Assembly (NCBI GenBank): GCA_964463505.1
Contig: CAYXDC010000040.1
Span: forward strand, 1-27,313
Source of the DNA: JAJZSS01 sp964463505
GTDB lineage: Bacteria; Chloroflexota; Anaerolineae; Anaerolineales; UBA4823
Reading direction: 5' to 3'
DNA: 27,313 bases
Under the pieces are notes generated by a model. It searched no databases. It saw nothing but the letters and a program-made list of their open reading frames with translations, and was not told the origin of the DNA. The translations under genes and the position numbers were made by a program. Below are positions 14,320 through 22,045 of this stretch, piece by piece. How positions within the stretch are numbered: position 1 is the stretch's first letter; every line of letters begins with the position of its first letter.

Positions 14320-16049
14320 GCCAGCCTGCTGCCAGATCAGTGGCTTCCAATCGCGGCCGTTTGGGCTGGCTGCTGTGGCTGCCCCCACTGATCTTCCTGG
14401 CCCTGTTTTATTTTTACCCGCTGGGCAATATCCTGGGCCTGAGCTTTGCGCGCCAGGAGGGAGGCTGGACGGTAGCCTTTGCACAGGCGTTGGCTTCCCC
14501 AAGCGTGCTGCATATACTGGGCTTTACCTTGTGGCAGGCGCTCCTCTCTACGCTGCTGACCTTGTTGCTGGGGTTGCCAGGCGCATATTTAATGGCGCGC
14601 TATCACTTCCCTGGCAAAGCCATAATCCAGGCCCTCACCGGTCTGCCTTTTGTGATGCCCACCCTGGTGGTGGCAGCCGCGTTCAATGCTTTATTGGGGG
14701 CGCGCGGCTGGGTGAATGCAGCGCTGATGGGAATATTTGACCTCTCCCAGCCGCCACTGCAATTCACCAATACCCTCACCGCCATCTTGGTGGCGCATGT
14801 GTTTTACAACACTACCATCGTGCTGCGCATGGTGGGCGATTTCTGGTCACACCTTGACCCACGCCTGGAGCAGGCCGCGCAATCCCTGGGCGCCAACCGC
14901 TGGCAAACCCTGCGCCACATCACCCTGCCGTTATTATTGCCGGCGATTGCTGCGGCAGCGCTCCTGGTATTCATCTTTGATTTCACCTCCTTTGGGGTGG
15001 TGTTGATCCTGGGCGGGCCACGCTACGCCACCCTGGAAGTTGAGATCTACTACCAGACTGTCAGCCTGTTTAACCTGCCGCTGGCAGCCGTGCTTTCACT
15101 GCTGCAGCTCGCCTGTACCCTGGGGCTGACGGTAATTTATACCCGCCTCAGCGCACGGTTATCGCGACCGCTGGCTTTGAAACCGCGCCAGATCACCCAG
15201 CGCCGCCTGGTTGGCTGGCGCGCCCGCCTGATGGCAGGGGGATTCTTGATCTTTCTGCTGGCTTTTATGACCCTGCCCTTGCTGGGGTTAGCGGGGCGTT
15301 CTTTTTATGGGCTCGATAGCGGGCGCGAGCGCAGCGGGGAGGTGCAGACCGGCCCCACCCTGGCCTATTACCGGGCCTTGAACGAATCGCGTCGTTCAGC
15401 TCTGTTTTACGCGCCTCCGGCAAGTTCGATTGCTATTTCGTTGGGCTACGCCACTGCCACGGTGATCCTGGCGGTTGGCTTAGGGCTGCCGGCGGCGCTG
15501 GCGCTCTCCAGCCAGCGCGAAAGCCGCTTGAGCCGCCTGCTGGACCCGCTTTTTATGTTGCCCCTCGGCACCTCCGCGGTTACCCTGGGCCTGGGTTTTA
15601 TCGTCGCCCTGGATCAGCCGCCTTTAGATTTGCGCGCCTCGCCTTTGCTCATCCCCCTGGCGCATGCGCTGGTGGCATTTCCTTTTGTGGTGCGCAGTCT
15701 GGCGCCCTCCCTGGGCAGCATCAGCCCGCGCCTGCGCCAGGCCGCCACTGTATTAGGAGCCAGCCCACGCCAGGTGCTGCGCCACATTGACCTGCCTCTC
15801 GTGGGGAGAGCGCTGCTAGTAGCCGCGACCTTCGCCTTCACCATTTCACTGGGCGAGTTTGGGGCGACAGCCCTGGTCTCACGCCCGGAATATCCCACCA
15901 TCCCGGCTGCCATTTATCGTTTGATCTCTCAGCCAGGGGCGCTGAACTATGGGCAGGCCCTGGCGTTAAGCACGATCCTGATGGTCGTCAGCGCTGCAGG
16001 GATGCTGCTTATTGAGCGCCTGCGCATCGCCGATGTGGGCGAGTTTTAG
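14316..16049 (+). CDS. thiP: Thiamine ABC transporter permease, two fused permease halves (ThiP-like)
   Basis: The protein has about 577 residues, with about twelve membrane segments in two homologous halves. Each half carries an EAA loop that contacts the ATPase: EQAAQSLGANRWQTLRHITL in the first half and LRQAATVLGASPRQVLRHIDL in the second. A fused double permease is the usual ThiP form and differs from transporters with two separate permeases. The best start is TTG at 14316, which overlaps the TGA of the binding-protein gene (TTGA) and has GGAGG 10 nt upstream. An ATG at 14283 is in frame but would overlap by 37 nt and lacks such a site. Tight coupling to both neighbours shows one operon. 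Confidence 0.92.
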   Translation: MSQPAARSVASNRGRLGWLLWLPPLIFLALFYFYPLGNILGLSFARQEGGWTVAFAQALASPSVLHILGFTLWQALLSTLLTLLLGLPGAYLMARYHFPGKAIIQALTGLPFVMPTLVVAAAFNALLGARGWVNAALMGIFDLSQPPLQFTNTLTAILVAHVFYNTTIVLRMVGDFWSHLDPRLEQAAQSLGANRWQTLRHITLPLLLPAIAAAALLVFIFDFTSFGVVLILGGPRYATLEVEIYYQTVSLFNLPLAAVLSLLQLACTLGLTVIYTRLSARLSRPLALKPRQITQRRLVGWRARLMAGGFLIFLLAFMTLPLLGLAGRSFYGLDSGRERSGEVQTGPTLAYYRALNESRRSALFYAPPASSIAISLGYATATVILAVGLGLPAALALSSQRESRLSRLLDPLFMLPLGTSAVTLGLGFIVALDQPPLDLRASPLLIPLAHALVAFPFVVRSLAPSLGSISPRLRQAATVLGASPRQVLRHIDLPLVGRALLVAATFAFTISLGEFGATALVSRPEYPTIPAAIYRLISQPGALNYGQALALSTILMVVSAAGMLLIERLRIADVGEF

Positions 16050-16057
16050 GAGTCTGT

Positions 16058-17110
16058 ATGCCTGGTCTTGAAATCCAAAATGTCACCCGTCGCTTCGGCA
16101 GCACCATCGCTGTACAGGATGTCAGCTTCCAGGTAGCGCCCGGGGAAATTGTGGCAGTGGTGGGACCCAGCGGCTGTGGTAAGTCCACCCTGCTTTCCAT
16201 CGTGGCAGGTTTGCTGGCCCCGGATAGCGGTGATGTGCGCTGGGATGGGCAATCCCTGCGCCATCTGCCAACCCACCGGCGCGGCTTTGGCTTGATGTTC
16301 CAGGATTTTGTCCTTTTTCCGCATCGCAACGTGTTCGACAATGTCGCTTTTGGATTGCAGATGGTTGGCATGGATACGGGGCAGATCCAGCAGCGGGTGG
16401 CTGAAGCGCTCGAGCTGGTCGGCCTGCCTGGCTTTGGCGAGCGAGATGTCAATACGCTATCGGGTGGCGAGCAGCAGCGCGTAGCTCTGGCGCGTTCGAT
16501 AGCTCCCCGGCCGCGCTTGCTGATGCTGGATGAGCCCCTCGGCGCATTGGATAGGGCATTGCGCGAGCGCCTGGTTGAAGACCTGCGCCTGATCCTGCGC
16601 CGCATGCACCAGACCGCCTTGTATGTCACCCATGATCAGGAAGAGGCTTTCGCGCTGGCGGACCGCGTCGTCTTAATGAATGCCGGACGGGTGGAGCAAA
16701 TCGGCGCGCCTATGGAACTCTACAACCATCCTGAAACGGAGTTTGTGGCGCGCTTCCTGGGTCTGGATAACCTGCTGTCCGGTCAGCGAGTTTGTGACGA
16801 AGCTGGATGCAGGGTGGAGACACCCCTGGGGCGCTGGCCTGCTCCACCTGGAAGAACAGGTGCAATCACGGTTCTACTGCGCCCCGATGCAGTTCACCTG
16901 GGCAGCTCTGGTGACTGTACCCTGTCAGGGACAGTCCAGGAGGTGGTCTTCAAAGGGCGCAGCACGCGCCTGGAGCTGGCTGCCAATGGAGTGCTGCTGC
17001 ACTTCGATTTCCCTTCGCGTGCCGAGCTTCCTGGCGTGGGCGAGCAGATCTGCCTGCGGTTTTCTGCGGGGGAAGCTTTACAATTTTATGATGAAGCAGC
17101 CGGGGACTGA
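16058..17110 (+). CDS. thiQ: Thiamine ABC transporter ATP-binding protein, long form with TOBE-like tail
   Basis: The protein has 350 residues. The ATPase core has Walker A GPSGCGKST (36-44), the Q-loop region, signature LSGGEQQ (134-140), Walker B LLMLDE with D158/E159, and the switch histidine in YVTHDQEEA. It powers the permease from the cytoplasmic side. Enteric ThiQ ends at about 232 residues. This one has a further domain (about 245-350, with LLRPDAVHLG and VFKGRSTRLEL) that resembles the TOBE domain of PotA/FbpC-type ATPases. Thiamine specificity is inferred from the operon and not from the ATPase itself. TAGGAG, overlapping the permease stop, serves as the ribosome-binding site, and the gap is 8 nt. 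Confidence 0.9.
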   Translation: MPGLEIQNVTRRFGSTIAVQDVSFQVAPGEIVAVVGPSGCGKSTLLSIVAGLLAPDSGDVRWDGQSLRHLPTHRRGFGLMFQDFVLFPHRNVFDNVAFGLQMVGMDTGQIQQRVAEALELVGLPGFGERDVNTLSGGEQQRVALARSIAPRPRLLMLDEPLGALDRALRERLVEDLRLILRRMHQTALYVTHDQEEAFALADRVVLMNAGRVEQIGAPMELYNHPETEFVARFLGLDNLLSGQRVCDEAGCRVETPLGRWPAPPGRTGAITVLLRPDAVHLGSSGDCTLSGTVQEVVFKGRSTRLELAANGVLLHFDFPSRAELPGVGEQICLRFSAGEALQFYDEAAGD

Positions 17111-17112
17111 AT

Positions 17113-17592
17113 ATGGATTCTGATGAGCTAACTGTATTGAAGCAAAACCCGGCCGGGGACATCTTGTGGACTTATTCGGGTCGCCTGGTGGAGCGAGACG
17201 GTGCGCGCCTGGTGCTGGAGGCATTTTTTGACCGGGATGATCGCCAGTTTCATGGCATGCCTTTATTGCGCGGCGACCGTTTTGTAGAAACGTATTACAC
17301 CGACCGCTGGTATAACGTTTTCGCCATCTACAGCCGGGACGATGGCAGCTTACGTGGTTGGTATTGTAATATCACCCGCCCGGCGCGTTTCCAGGATGGC
17401 ATGGTCAGCTATGTGGACCTGGCTTTAGACTTGCTGGTCTTTCCGGATGGACGCCAGCTTGTTTTGGACGAGGATGAATTCGCCGCGCTGAATCTATCCC
17501 CCAGTGAACAGGCCGCCGCCCGTCAGGCGCTGGCAGAATTGCAGACCAGCTATAGAGATCGCCTGGCGGGCGGCCAGACATTCCTGGCCTAG
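17113..17592 (+). CDS. DUF402 family protein, likely nucleoside di/triphosphate phosphohydrolase
   Basis: A 159-residue cytoplasmic protein matching the DUF402 (FomD/Ntdp) family. It has a beta-rich N-terminal part, then the family core GWYCNITRPA, YVDLALDLLVFPDG and VLDEDEF, whose acidic residues bind divalent metal in characterised members. Known relatives hydrolyse nucleoside tri- and diphosphates (Ntdp of Staphylococcus) or a cytidylyl phosphonate (FomD). It starts 2 nt after the thiamine ATPase stop, so it belongs to the TPP-controlled transcript, which hints at a phosphohydrolase role near thiamine phosphates; this link is inference. Its stop codon shares the palindrome CTAG with the stop of the convergent gene on the other strand. 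Confidence 0.85.
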   Translation: MDSDELTVLKQNPAGDILWTYSGRLVERDGARLVLEAFFDRDDRQFHGMPLLRGDRFVETYYTDRWYNVFAIYSRDDGSLRGWYCNITRPARFQDGMVSYVDLALDLLVFPDGRQLVLDEDEFAALNLSPSEQAAARQALAELQTSYRDRLAGGQTFLA

Positions 17593-17789
17593 GTCACACT
17601 GCTGCTGAACAGGCTCGAGATCCCAATCAGGGCATCGCCGTTCACCCATAGCCAGTAACCTGCTGCGGCGGCCGCCAGGCAGCATAAGCACAGCACCACC
17701 AGGACCACGATCACGATGATCAGGGCGGTGTTGGTCTTCTTAGGCTCTTGCAATGGGGGTGGTACAGGGGGGGCTTCAAAAGTGTCCAT
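17589..17789 (-). CDS. Small single-pass membrane protein
   Basis: A 66-residue protein with a proline-rich N-terminal tail (APPVPPPLQEP followed by KK), one long hydrophobic helix (about 23-50, containing CLCC and an alanine run), and a short polar C-terminus. AGGAGA lies 6 nt before the ATG, which supports translation. It lies 60 nt downstream of the DUF4126 gene on the same strand and probably shares its transcript. It looks like one of the many small anchored proteins of unknown function; no enzymatic motif is present. Confidence 0.72.
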   Translation of the reverse strand: MDTFEAPPVPPPLQEPKKTNTALIIVIVVLVVLCLCCLAAAAAGYWLWVNGDALIGISSLFSSSVT

Positions 17790-17849
17790 CTCTTTTCTCC
17801 TATAATTTCATAGCCAGCTAACAGGATCGGCGTTCGAGTTGAGCTGATT

Positions 17850-18419
17850 TCACGCTGGCCGGGTGCGGTTGGCGCGCTGCCACATACGAAACACAATCCA
17901 GCTGGTCACGAGGATAACGACTACTGCCAGAATGAGCGGGATGACAACTGCCAGGATCGACAGGGCGGTTGAAATAATGTCCTCCGCGATACTCACAGGG
18001 ATATTGCCCGCCCCGCCGGTGGTGGCGGTCACAGCCGGGCGGACTGCTGCGGATTTAACCGTGTGAACGGCGCCGGCTACCAGCAGACCTGTAGCCAGGG
18101 ACAATACAGGATGAATATCGGTGATCACGTCCGCGCTGGCGGCGAAGGCAATCGCCCCAGCCGCAGGACGCACAAATGTCTGGATGGCGTCGTTGATATG
18201 ATTGATCGCCGGGATCTTATCGGCGAAAAACTCGATCAGGGAGAGCAGCATCAGCAGACCAATGATCCAGGGATCGCTCAGGGTATCCCAGGGTGGGTTT
18301 AGCTGGATCATATTGCTGAAGCGCGCCATCACAGCCACCACCAGCAAAGGGATATAAGCATTCAAGCCGGCGCTGGCTGAAAGCCCAAAAGCGGTAAAAA
18401 TACCGGTCAATATTTCCAA
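17850..18419 (-). CDS. DUF4126 family integral membrane protein
   Basis: A 189-residue, strongly hydrophobic protein with about four to five membrane segments. The N-terminus (FGLSASAGLNAYIPLLVVAV) and the middle (IEFFADKIPAINHINDAIQT, RPAAGAIAFAAS) match the DUF4126 family, whose function is unknown. The start is TTG at 18419, preceded by GGAGG 4 nt away; no ATG is better placed. A -10 hexamer TATAAT and a leader hairpin lie just upstream. It leads a short unit with the 66-residue membrane protein. Confidence 0.85.
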   Translation of the reverse strand: MEILTGIFTAFGLSASAGLNAYIPLLVVAVMARFSNMIQLNPPWDTLSDPWIIGLLMLLSLIEFFADKIPAINHINDAIQTFVRPAAGAIAFAASADVITDIHPVLSLATGLLVAGAVHTVKSAAVRPAVTATTGGAGNIPVSIAEDIISTALSILAVVIPLILAVVVILVTSWIVFRMWQRANRTRPA

Positions 18420-18435
18420 GTTTCCTCCATCAGCA

Positions 18436-18453
18436 GGCGCGTGCCAGCGCGCC
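18436..18453 (-). repeat. GC-rich hairpin in the leader of the DUF4126 gene
   Basis: GGCGCG and CGCGCC flank a 6-nt loop and form a perfect 6-bp all-GC stem. It sits between the TATAAT (18467-18462) and the GGAGG ribosome-binding site (18428-18424). No T run follows, so it is not an intrinsic terminator for this strand. It may stabilise the message or affect initiation. Confidence 0.4.
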
Positions 18454-18461
18454 TCTATCTA

Positions 18462-18490
18462 ATTATACGTGTAGTTGGTGGATTGGTCGC
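18462..18490 (-). promoter_or_regulatory. Probable promoter of the DUF4126 unit
   Basis: On the minus strand a perfect TATAAT (18467-18462) is preceded at 17 nt by GCGACC (18490-18485), which matches only three of six -35 consensus bases. The expected start near 18455 gives a short leader containing the GC hairpin. The -10 is strong and the -35 weak, so it may need an activator. Confidence 0.55.
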
Positions 18491-18505
18491 GCCGGATCGC
18501 GAGAT

Positions 18506-19324
18506 TTAACCGAAGCTAAACCCGTTCCAGGTGCCGGTGAGCAAATAACGCACCCAATCCAGCGCCGCGATTTGCAGCAAGGCCAGTCCAAAGCCGCCCA
18601 GCAGGGGCAGCCAGGCCTGGGAGATGTTTTCCAGGCTTTGTTCGGCGCGCGCCAGCATCAACCACACCAGGCTGTAGACCATCGTCAAGACCAACAGCAC
18701 ACCGGCCGCACTGATCAATGCTAGGGGGTAGAGCAGCAATGGATTTTCGATCAGCACCAGCAGGTTTAGCAAACCAGCCAATAGGACCAACCCGCCCAAT
18801 GTACTCAGGCTGTCCAATGCGGGGCGTGGGTCAGAGCGCGCCCAGACAGTCTGGTTGAAGGCCGGATACAACATGCCTGCCAGGGCCAGCCCCATACCAC
18901 TCCCGGTAAACAGGCGCAGCCAGTTCTGTGGCTCATACAAGCGGGGTGCTCCGGGAATCAGGTGCAAGTAGGAGTTGAGCCCGTCCACCGCGAAAGTGGC
19001 GGCCAGCAAACCCAGGGCGATCAACACGCGCCAGGGGGGGGACCCGGCGTGGCGCGGGCGCAGCCAGGCCTGCAATCCCAGGCCCAACACCGCTCCCAGG
19101 TACATGCCCGAACAGCGCGCACACAGCGGGATCTGGCGCTCTCCCAGGTGAAAGCTGCGCACGTCAATGCGATGACAGACAGCATAACCTACCGCGTCAG
19201 CTTTGCCTAACAATCCAGGTGGGGTATTGATCAACCAGCCCAACAGAAGAAAACCAACGCTAAGGATAAGCAACCCCCGCAGGGTCAAACCGGTTTTGTG
19301 AGAAAGGATGTGGTTAGACTTCAT
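18506..19324 (-). CDS. DUF2085 family membrane protein
   Basis: The protein has about 272 residues and several hydrophobic segments. The DUF2085 core is clear: YAVCHRIDVRSFHLGERQIP followed by LCARCSGMYLGAVLGL, with three conserved cysteines (one in CHR, two in CARC) that could bind metal or act in redox. A first hydrophobic helix (GLTLRGLLILSVGFLLLGWL) precedes it. I place the start at ATG 19324; the frame stays open upstream to 19537, but that stretch is not membrane- or family-like. The ATG lies 6 nt after a perfect TATAAT, so the mRNA may be leaderless. The function of the family is unknown. Confidence 0.78.
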   Translation of the reverse strand: MKSNHILSHKTGLTLRGLLILSVGFLLLGWLINTPPGLLGKADAVGYAVCHRIDVRSFHLGERQIPLCARCSGMYLGAVLGLGLQAWLRPRHAGSPPWRVLIALGLLAATFAVDGLNSYLHLIPGAPRLYEPQNWLRLFTGSGMGLALAGMLYPAFNQTVWARSDPRPALDSLSTLGGLVLLAGLLNLLVLIENPLLLYPLALISAAGVLLVLTMVYSLVWLMLARAEQSLENISQAWLPLLGGFGLALLQIAALDWVRYLLTGTWNGFSFG

Positions 19325-19330
19325 TCCTGA

Positions 19331-19358
19331 ATTATAGGGTTTTTCCATTAAAACGCAA
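19331..19358 (-). promoter_or_regulatory. Promoter giving a probable leaderless mRNA for the DUF2085 gene
   Basis: On the minus strand TTGCGT (19358-19353), a 16-nt spacer and a perfect TATAAT (19336-19331) are followed after only 6 nt by the ATG at 19324. The transcript would then start at or next to the A of the start codon. An alternative in-frame ATG at 19348 lies upstream of the TATAAT and could not be on this transcript. Confidence 0.55.
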
Positions 19359-19424
19359 GCTGCCGGGCGGCTGGCTGACATCGACTGGCGCGCTGGTTGG
19401 CAAAGGGCGTAGATTGGGGTATCA

Positions 19425-19453
19425 TTGACCTTTGTTACTGGAAAGGGAACTAT
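19425..19453 (+). promoter_or_regulatory. Possible promoter of the DUF3048 gene pair
   Basis: TTGACC (19425-19430) is a good -35. At 17 nt the -10 would be AACTAT, which is poor; a better hexamer, TATAGT (19451-19456), is 20 nt away. Some promoter is needed here because the gene diverges from the DUF2085 unit. Confidence 0.35.
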
Positions 19454-19469
19454 AGTCAGGAGAACTCGA

Positions 19470-20690
19470 ATGCGTAAATTGATCATGCTCGCGATTCTGC
19501 TGGTGCTGCTGGTCAGCGCCTGCCAGACAACGACCATCCCTCAGGCGCCATCACCAACGGTGGATACGGTAGCTACCCAACCCCCGGCCAGCGCTACACC
19601 TACCCAGGAGCCCACGCCTACCGACGCGCCTACAGCCACGGCTGTTCCTACCGCTACCCCAACCCTGATCCCGCAGCCAGTCGGCCCGAACAGTTTTGCC
19701 GCCGGGATCAATCCCCTGACCGGGCTGCCGGTGAGCAACCCGGCTTTACTTGAGCGGCGTCCGCTGGCGGTGAAAATACAGCTCTTCCCGCGCTCTGGTC
19801 GCCCACCTTATGGGGTTTCGCTGGCCGACGCGGTTTATCATTATTATCAAAATGCCGGCATAACCCGCCTGCATGCCATATTCTATGGCAACGACGCTGA
19901 GAAGGTCATGCCTATCCGCTCAGCGCGCCTGTTTGACGCCCAGTTGATCTGGATGTATAAATCGATCTTCGCCTTTGGCGGGGCTGATTCGCGCATCTAT
20001 CAGCGTCTGGTCAATACCGACTTCGGCGACCGCCTGATCCTGGAGGGTGGAGCAGCTTCCTGCCCGCCCATGTGCCGCGAGGACCCCGGTGGTTTCAATT
20101 TTCTATGGACCAATACCGCCGAGCTGGAAAAATATGCTGAAAAACGCAGTGTCGATAACACTGCCCAGGATCTGACCGGCACCTTGTTTCACCCTGTAGC
20201 CCCGGAGGGCGGAGAAGCTGGCGAGGCTGTGTCCGTGCGGTATTCGATCAGCGCCTATACCCGCTGGGAATATGACGCGGAAGCCGGTAAATACACCCGC
20301 CTGCAAGACACCACTGAAGCCAGCACCCCGGCGGATGAAGTGTACGCCCCGCTGGTGGATGGGGCCACCGAGCAGCCGATCACTGCCGACAATGTGATTA
20401 TCCTGTTTGCCGAGCACACCTATGAGTTCAATTCTCGCCCGGGAAATAATGAGGTCATCCGCATCCCGCTGGAAGGTACAGGCAAAGCGCTGGCTTTCCG
20501 GGATGGGCAAATGTATGAGCTGACCTGGAACCGGTCCACCGGTGATGCCTACTATGATCTGTTTACCCTGACATTTGAGGATGGCACGCAATACGCGTAC
20601 AAACCGGGCAATAGCTGGTACGAGGTCGTCGGGCAGTCATCGACGGTGAGCGCCGAAAATGGCCTGCACATCCAGTTTTCGATCCCGTAA
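19470..20690 (+). CDS. DUF3048 (YerB-like) lipoprotein, first copy
   Basis: The protein has 406 residues. A lipoprotein signal (MRKLIMLAILLVLLVSAC, lipidated Cys18) is followed by a Thr/Pro/Ala-rich linker to about residue 75 and then the DUF3048 domain. That domain shows INPLTGLPV, RRPLAVKI, GVSLADAVYHYY, ITRLHAIFYGN and MPIRSARLFDA. A CPPMCR motif is shared with the next gene. The protein is exported and membrane-anchored. The domain's function is unknown, although B. subtilis YerB is a member. The start is ATG at 19470 with CAGGAGA upstream; an in-frame ATG at 19425 would place charged residues ahead of the signal peptide. It is followed after 14 nt by a paralogue. Confidence 0.9.
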   Translation: MRKLIMLAILLVLLVSACQTTTIPQAPSPTVDTVATQPPASATPTQEPTPTDAPTATAVPTATPTLIPQPVGPNSFAAGINPLTGLPVSNPALLERRPLAVKIQLFPRSGRPPYGVSLADAVYHYYQNAGITRLHAIFYGNDAEKVMPIRSARLFDAQLIWMYKSIFAFGGADSRIYQRLVNTDFGDRLILEGGAASCPPMCREDPGGFNFLWTNTAELEKYAEKRSVDNTAQDLTGTLFHPVAPEGGEAGEAVSVRYSISAYTRWEYDAEAGKYTRLQDTTEASTPADEVYAPLVDGATEQPITADNVIILFAEHTYEFNSRPGNNEVIRIPLEGTGKALAFRDGQMYELTWNRSTGDAYYDLFTLTFEDGTQYAYKPGNSWYEVVGQSSTVSAENGLHIQFSIP

Positions 20691-20704
20691 TCCTTCAGCT
20701 TTAC

Positions 20705-21937
20705 ATGAGTTTTCGCGGCGCCCACATTGTATCGATCCTGCTGGCAGCCAGCCTTTTGCTGGCTGCCGCAGGCTGCACGCCAGCGGCACCCACCGCAGAA
20801 ATTATCCCCACAGCCACGCCGACAGCGCTCCCTACCCCACGCCCAACCTCTACCGCGGTGGTTTTTGAGTTGAAAGCGAGCAGCACCCCGCTGCCCAGCG
20901 CGACCCCCTTCCCTACCCTGGAAGCCCAACAGGTGCTGGGGGCGGGTAACCTCCCTGAGGGAGTCAACCCGCTTACCGGGCTGCCGGTTCCCGACCCGGC
21001 CATCCTGGAACGCCGCCCCATCGCCATCAAAGTAACCAATTTTCCCCGCCATGTGCGCCCGCAGTGGGGGCTGACCCTGGCTGACCATGTCTACGAATAT
21101 TATCTGGAAGACCTGATCACGCGCTTTATTGCTGTCTTTTATGGCAACAACGCCGAGCGTGTAGGCCCGGTGCGCTCCGGGCGCTTTTTTGACGAGCATG
21201 TCGTGCGCATGTACAAATCCTTTTTTGTCTTTGCCTGGGCGGATGACCGTGTGGTGGACCCCTGGACCGAGTCCGATTTGCGCAATTTCTTAGTTGTCGA
21301 GCGCGGCGATAACTGCCCGCCGATGTGCCGCTTTGGACCGGCCTATGATTACAACACCCTGTTTGTAGATACTTTTGCGCTGGAAGAGTATATCGCAGCC
21401 CGCCGTACCAGTAATGATCGCCAGGAGCTGAACAGTCTTAATTTTGGTGTGGTGCCGCCCTTCTCACCGCTGGGCGGGGTACAGGTATATGTCCGTTTTT
21501 CATATTTCTCCTACCACCGCTGGGATTATGACCCGGGCAGCCGACGTTACCTGCGCTATCAGGATACGCTGGACGCCGTTGGAGTAGAGCCGGATTACGC
21601 CCCGCTGACGGACAGCCTTACGGGCGAGCAGATTGCCGCCGATAACCTGGTAATCCTGCTGGTCAAGCATGAATATTTCGCCAATACCCCCACCACCGAA
21701 ATAGTCAGCATGAATTTGTTTGGGGAGGGGGACGCCTACGCGCTGCGCGATGGGCGGGTTTACAAAGTGCGCTGGCAACGCGCTGCAGCGACCGATCTAC
21801 TCAGCCTTGTTTACCCGGATGGGCAGCCCTATTTGTTGAAGCCAGGCAATGTGTGGTTTGAAGTGTTGGGGGAGACTTCTCAGATCAGCCAGGACCCCAG
21901 TTCAAAATCCTGGCAGTTTGAGTTCGCCATACCGTAA
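20705..21937 (+). CDS. DUF3048 (YerB-like) lipoprotein, second copy
   Basis: The protein has 410 residues. A signal peptide with lipobox AAGC (lipidated Cys24) and a Thr/Pro-rich linker lead into a DUF3048 domain (VNPLTGLPVPDPAILERRP, LTLADHVYEYY, ITRFIAVFYGNNAERVGPVR), again with CPPMCR. It is a tandem paralogue of the preceding gene but clearly diverged. The gap is 14 nt and no strong ribosome-binding site is seen, so translation may be coupled. The pair probably works at the same surface site, possibly as a heteromer; this is inference. Confidence 0.9.
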   Translation: MSFRGAHIVSILLAASLLLAAAGCTPAAPTAEIIPTATPTALPTPRPTSTAVVFELKASSTPLPSATPFPTLEAQQVLGAGNLPEGVNPLTGLPVPDPAILERRPIAIKVTNFPRHVRPQWGLTLADHVYEYYLEDLITRFIAVFYGNNAERVGPVRSGRFFDEHVVRMYKSFFVFAWADDRVVDPWTESDLRNFLVVERGDNCPPMCRFGPAYDYNTLFVDTFALEEYIAARRTSNDRQELNSLNFGVVPPFSPLGGVQVYVRFSYFSYHRWDYDPGSRRYLRYQDTLDAVGVEPDYAPLTDSLTGEQIAADNLVILLVKHEYFANTPTTEIVSMNLFGEGDAYALRDGRVYKVRWQRAAATDLLSLVYPDGQPYLLKPGNVWFEVLGETSQISQDPSSKSWQFEFAIP

Positions 21938-21952
21938 ATCGTTACCAAGACC

Positions 21953-22045
21953 CTAAAATATTTTTATTAACACATCAGTAATCGGTAATCCATCCTCTAA
22001 TTCGATATTTGTGGTTGGACAAGTGAATACGGGTTCACCAGTCAA
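21953..22045 (-). CDS. Possible AT-rich mini-ORF of 30 residues after pyrD
   Basis: On the minus strand a TTG at 22045 overlaps the pyrD stop and opens a 30-codon frame ending in TAG at 21953. The peptide is protein-like (CPTTNIELEDGLPITDVLIK) and its codons are far more AT-rich than pyrD. It may be a small translationally coupled gene, a gene remnant or chance. I recognise no family. No intrinsic terminator is visible in 21938-22041. Confidence 0.25.
   Translation of the reverse strand: MTGEPVFTCPTTNIELEDGLPITDVLIKIF

Noticed and set aside
18506..19537. Longer DUF2085 protein starting at 19537
   Set aside because: The added N-terminus is not membrane- or family-like, runs through the divergent promoter region and precedes the TATAAT element.
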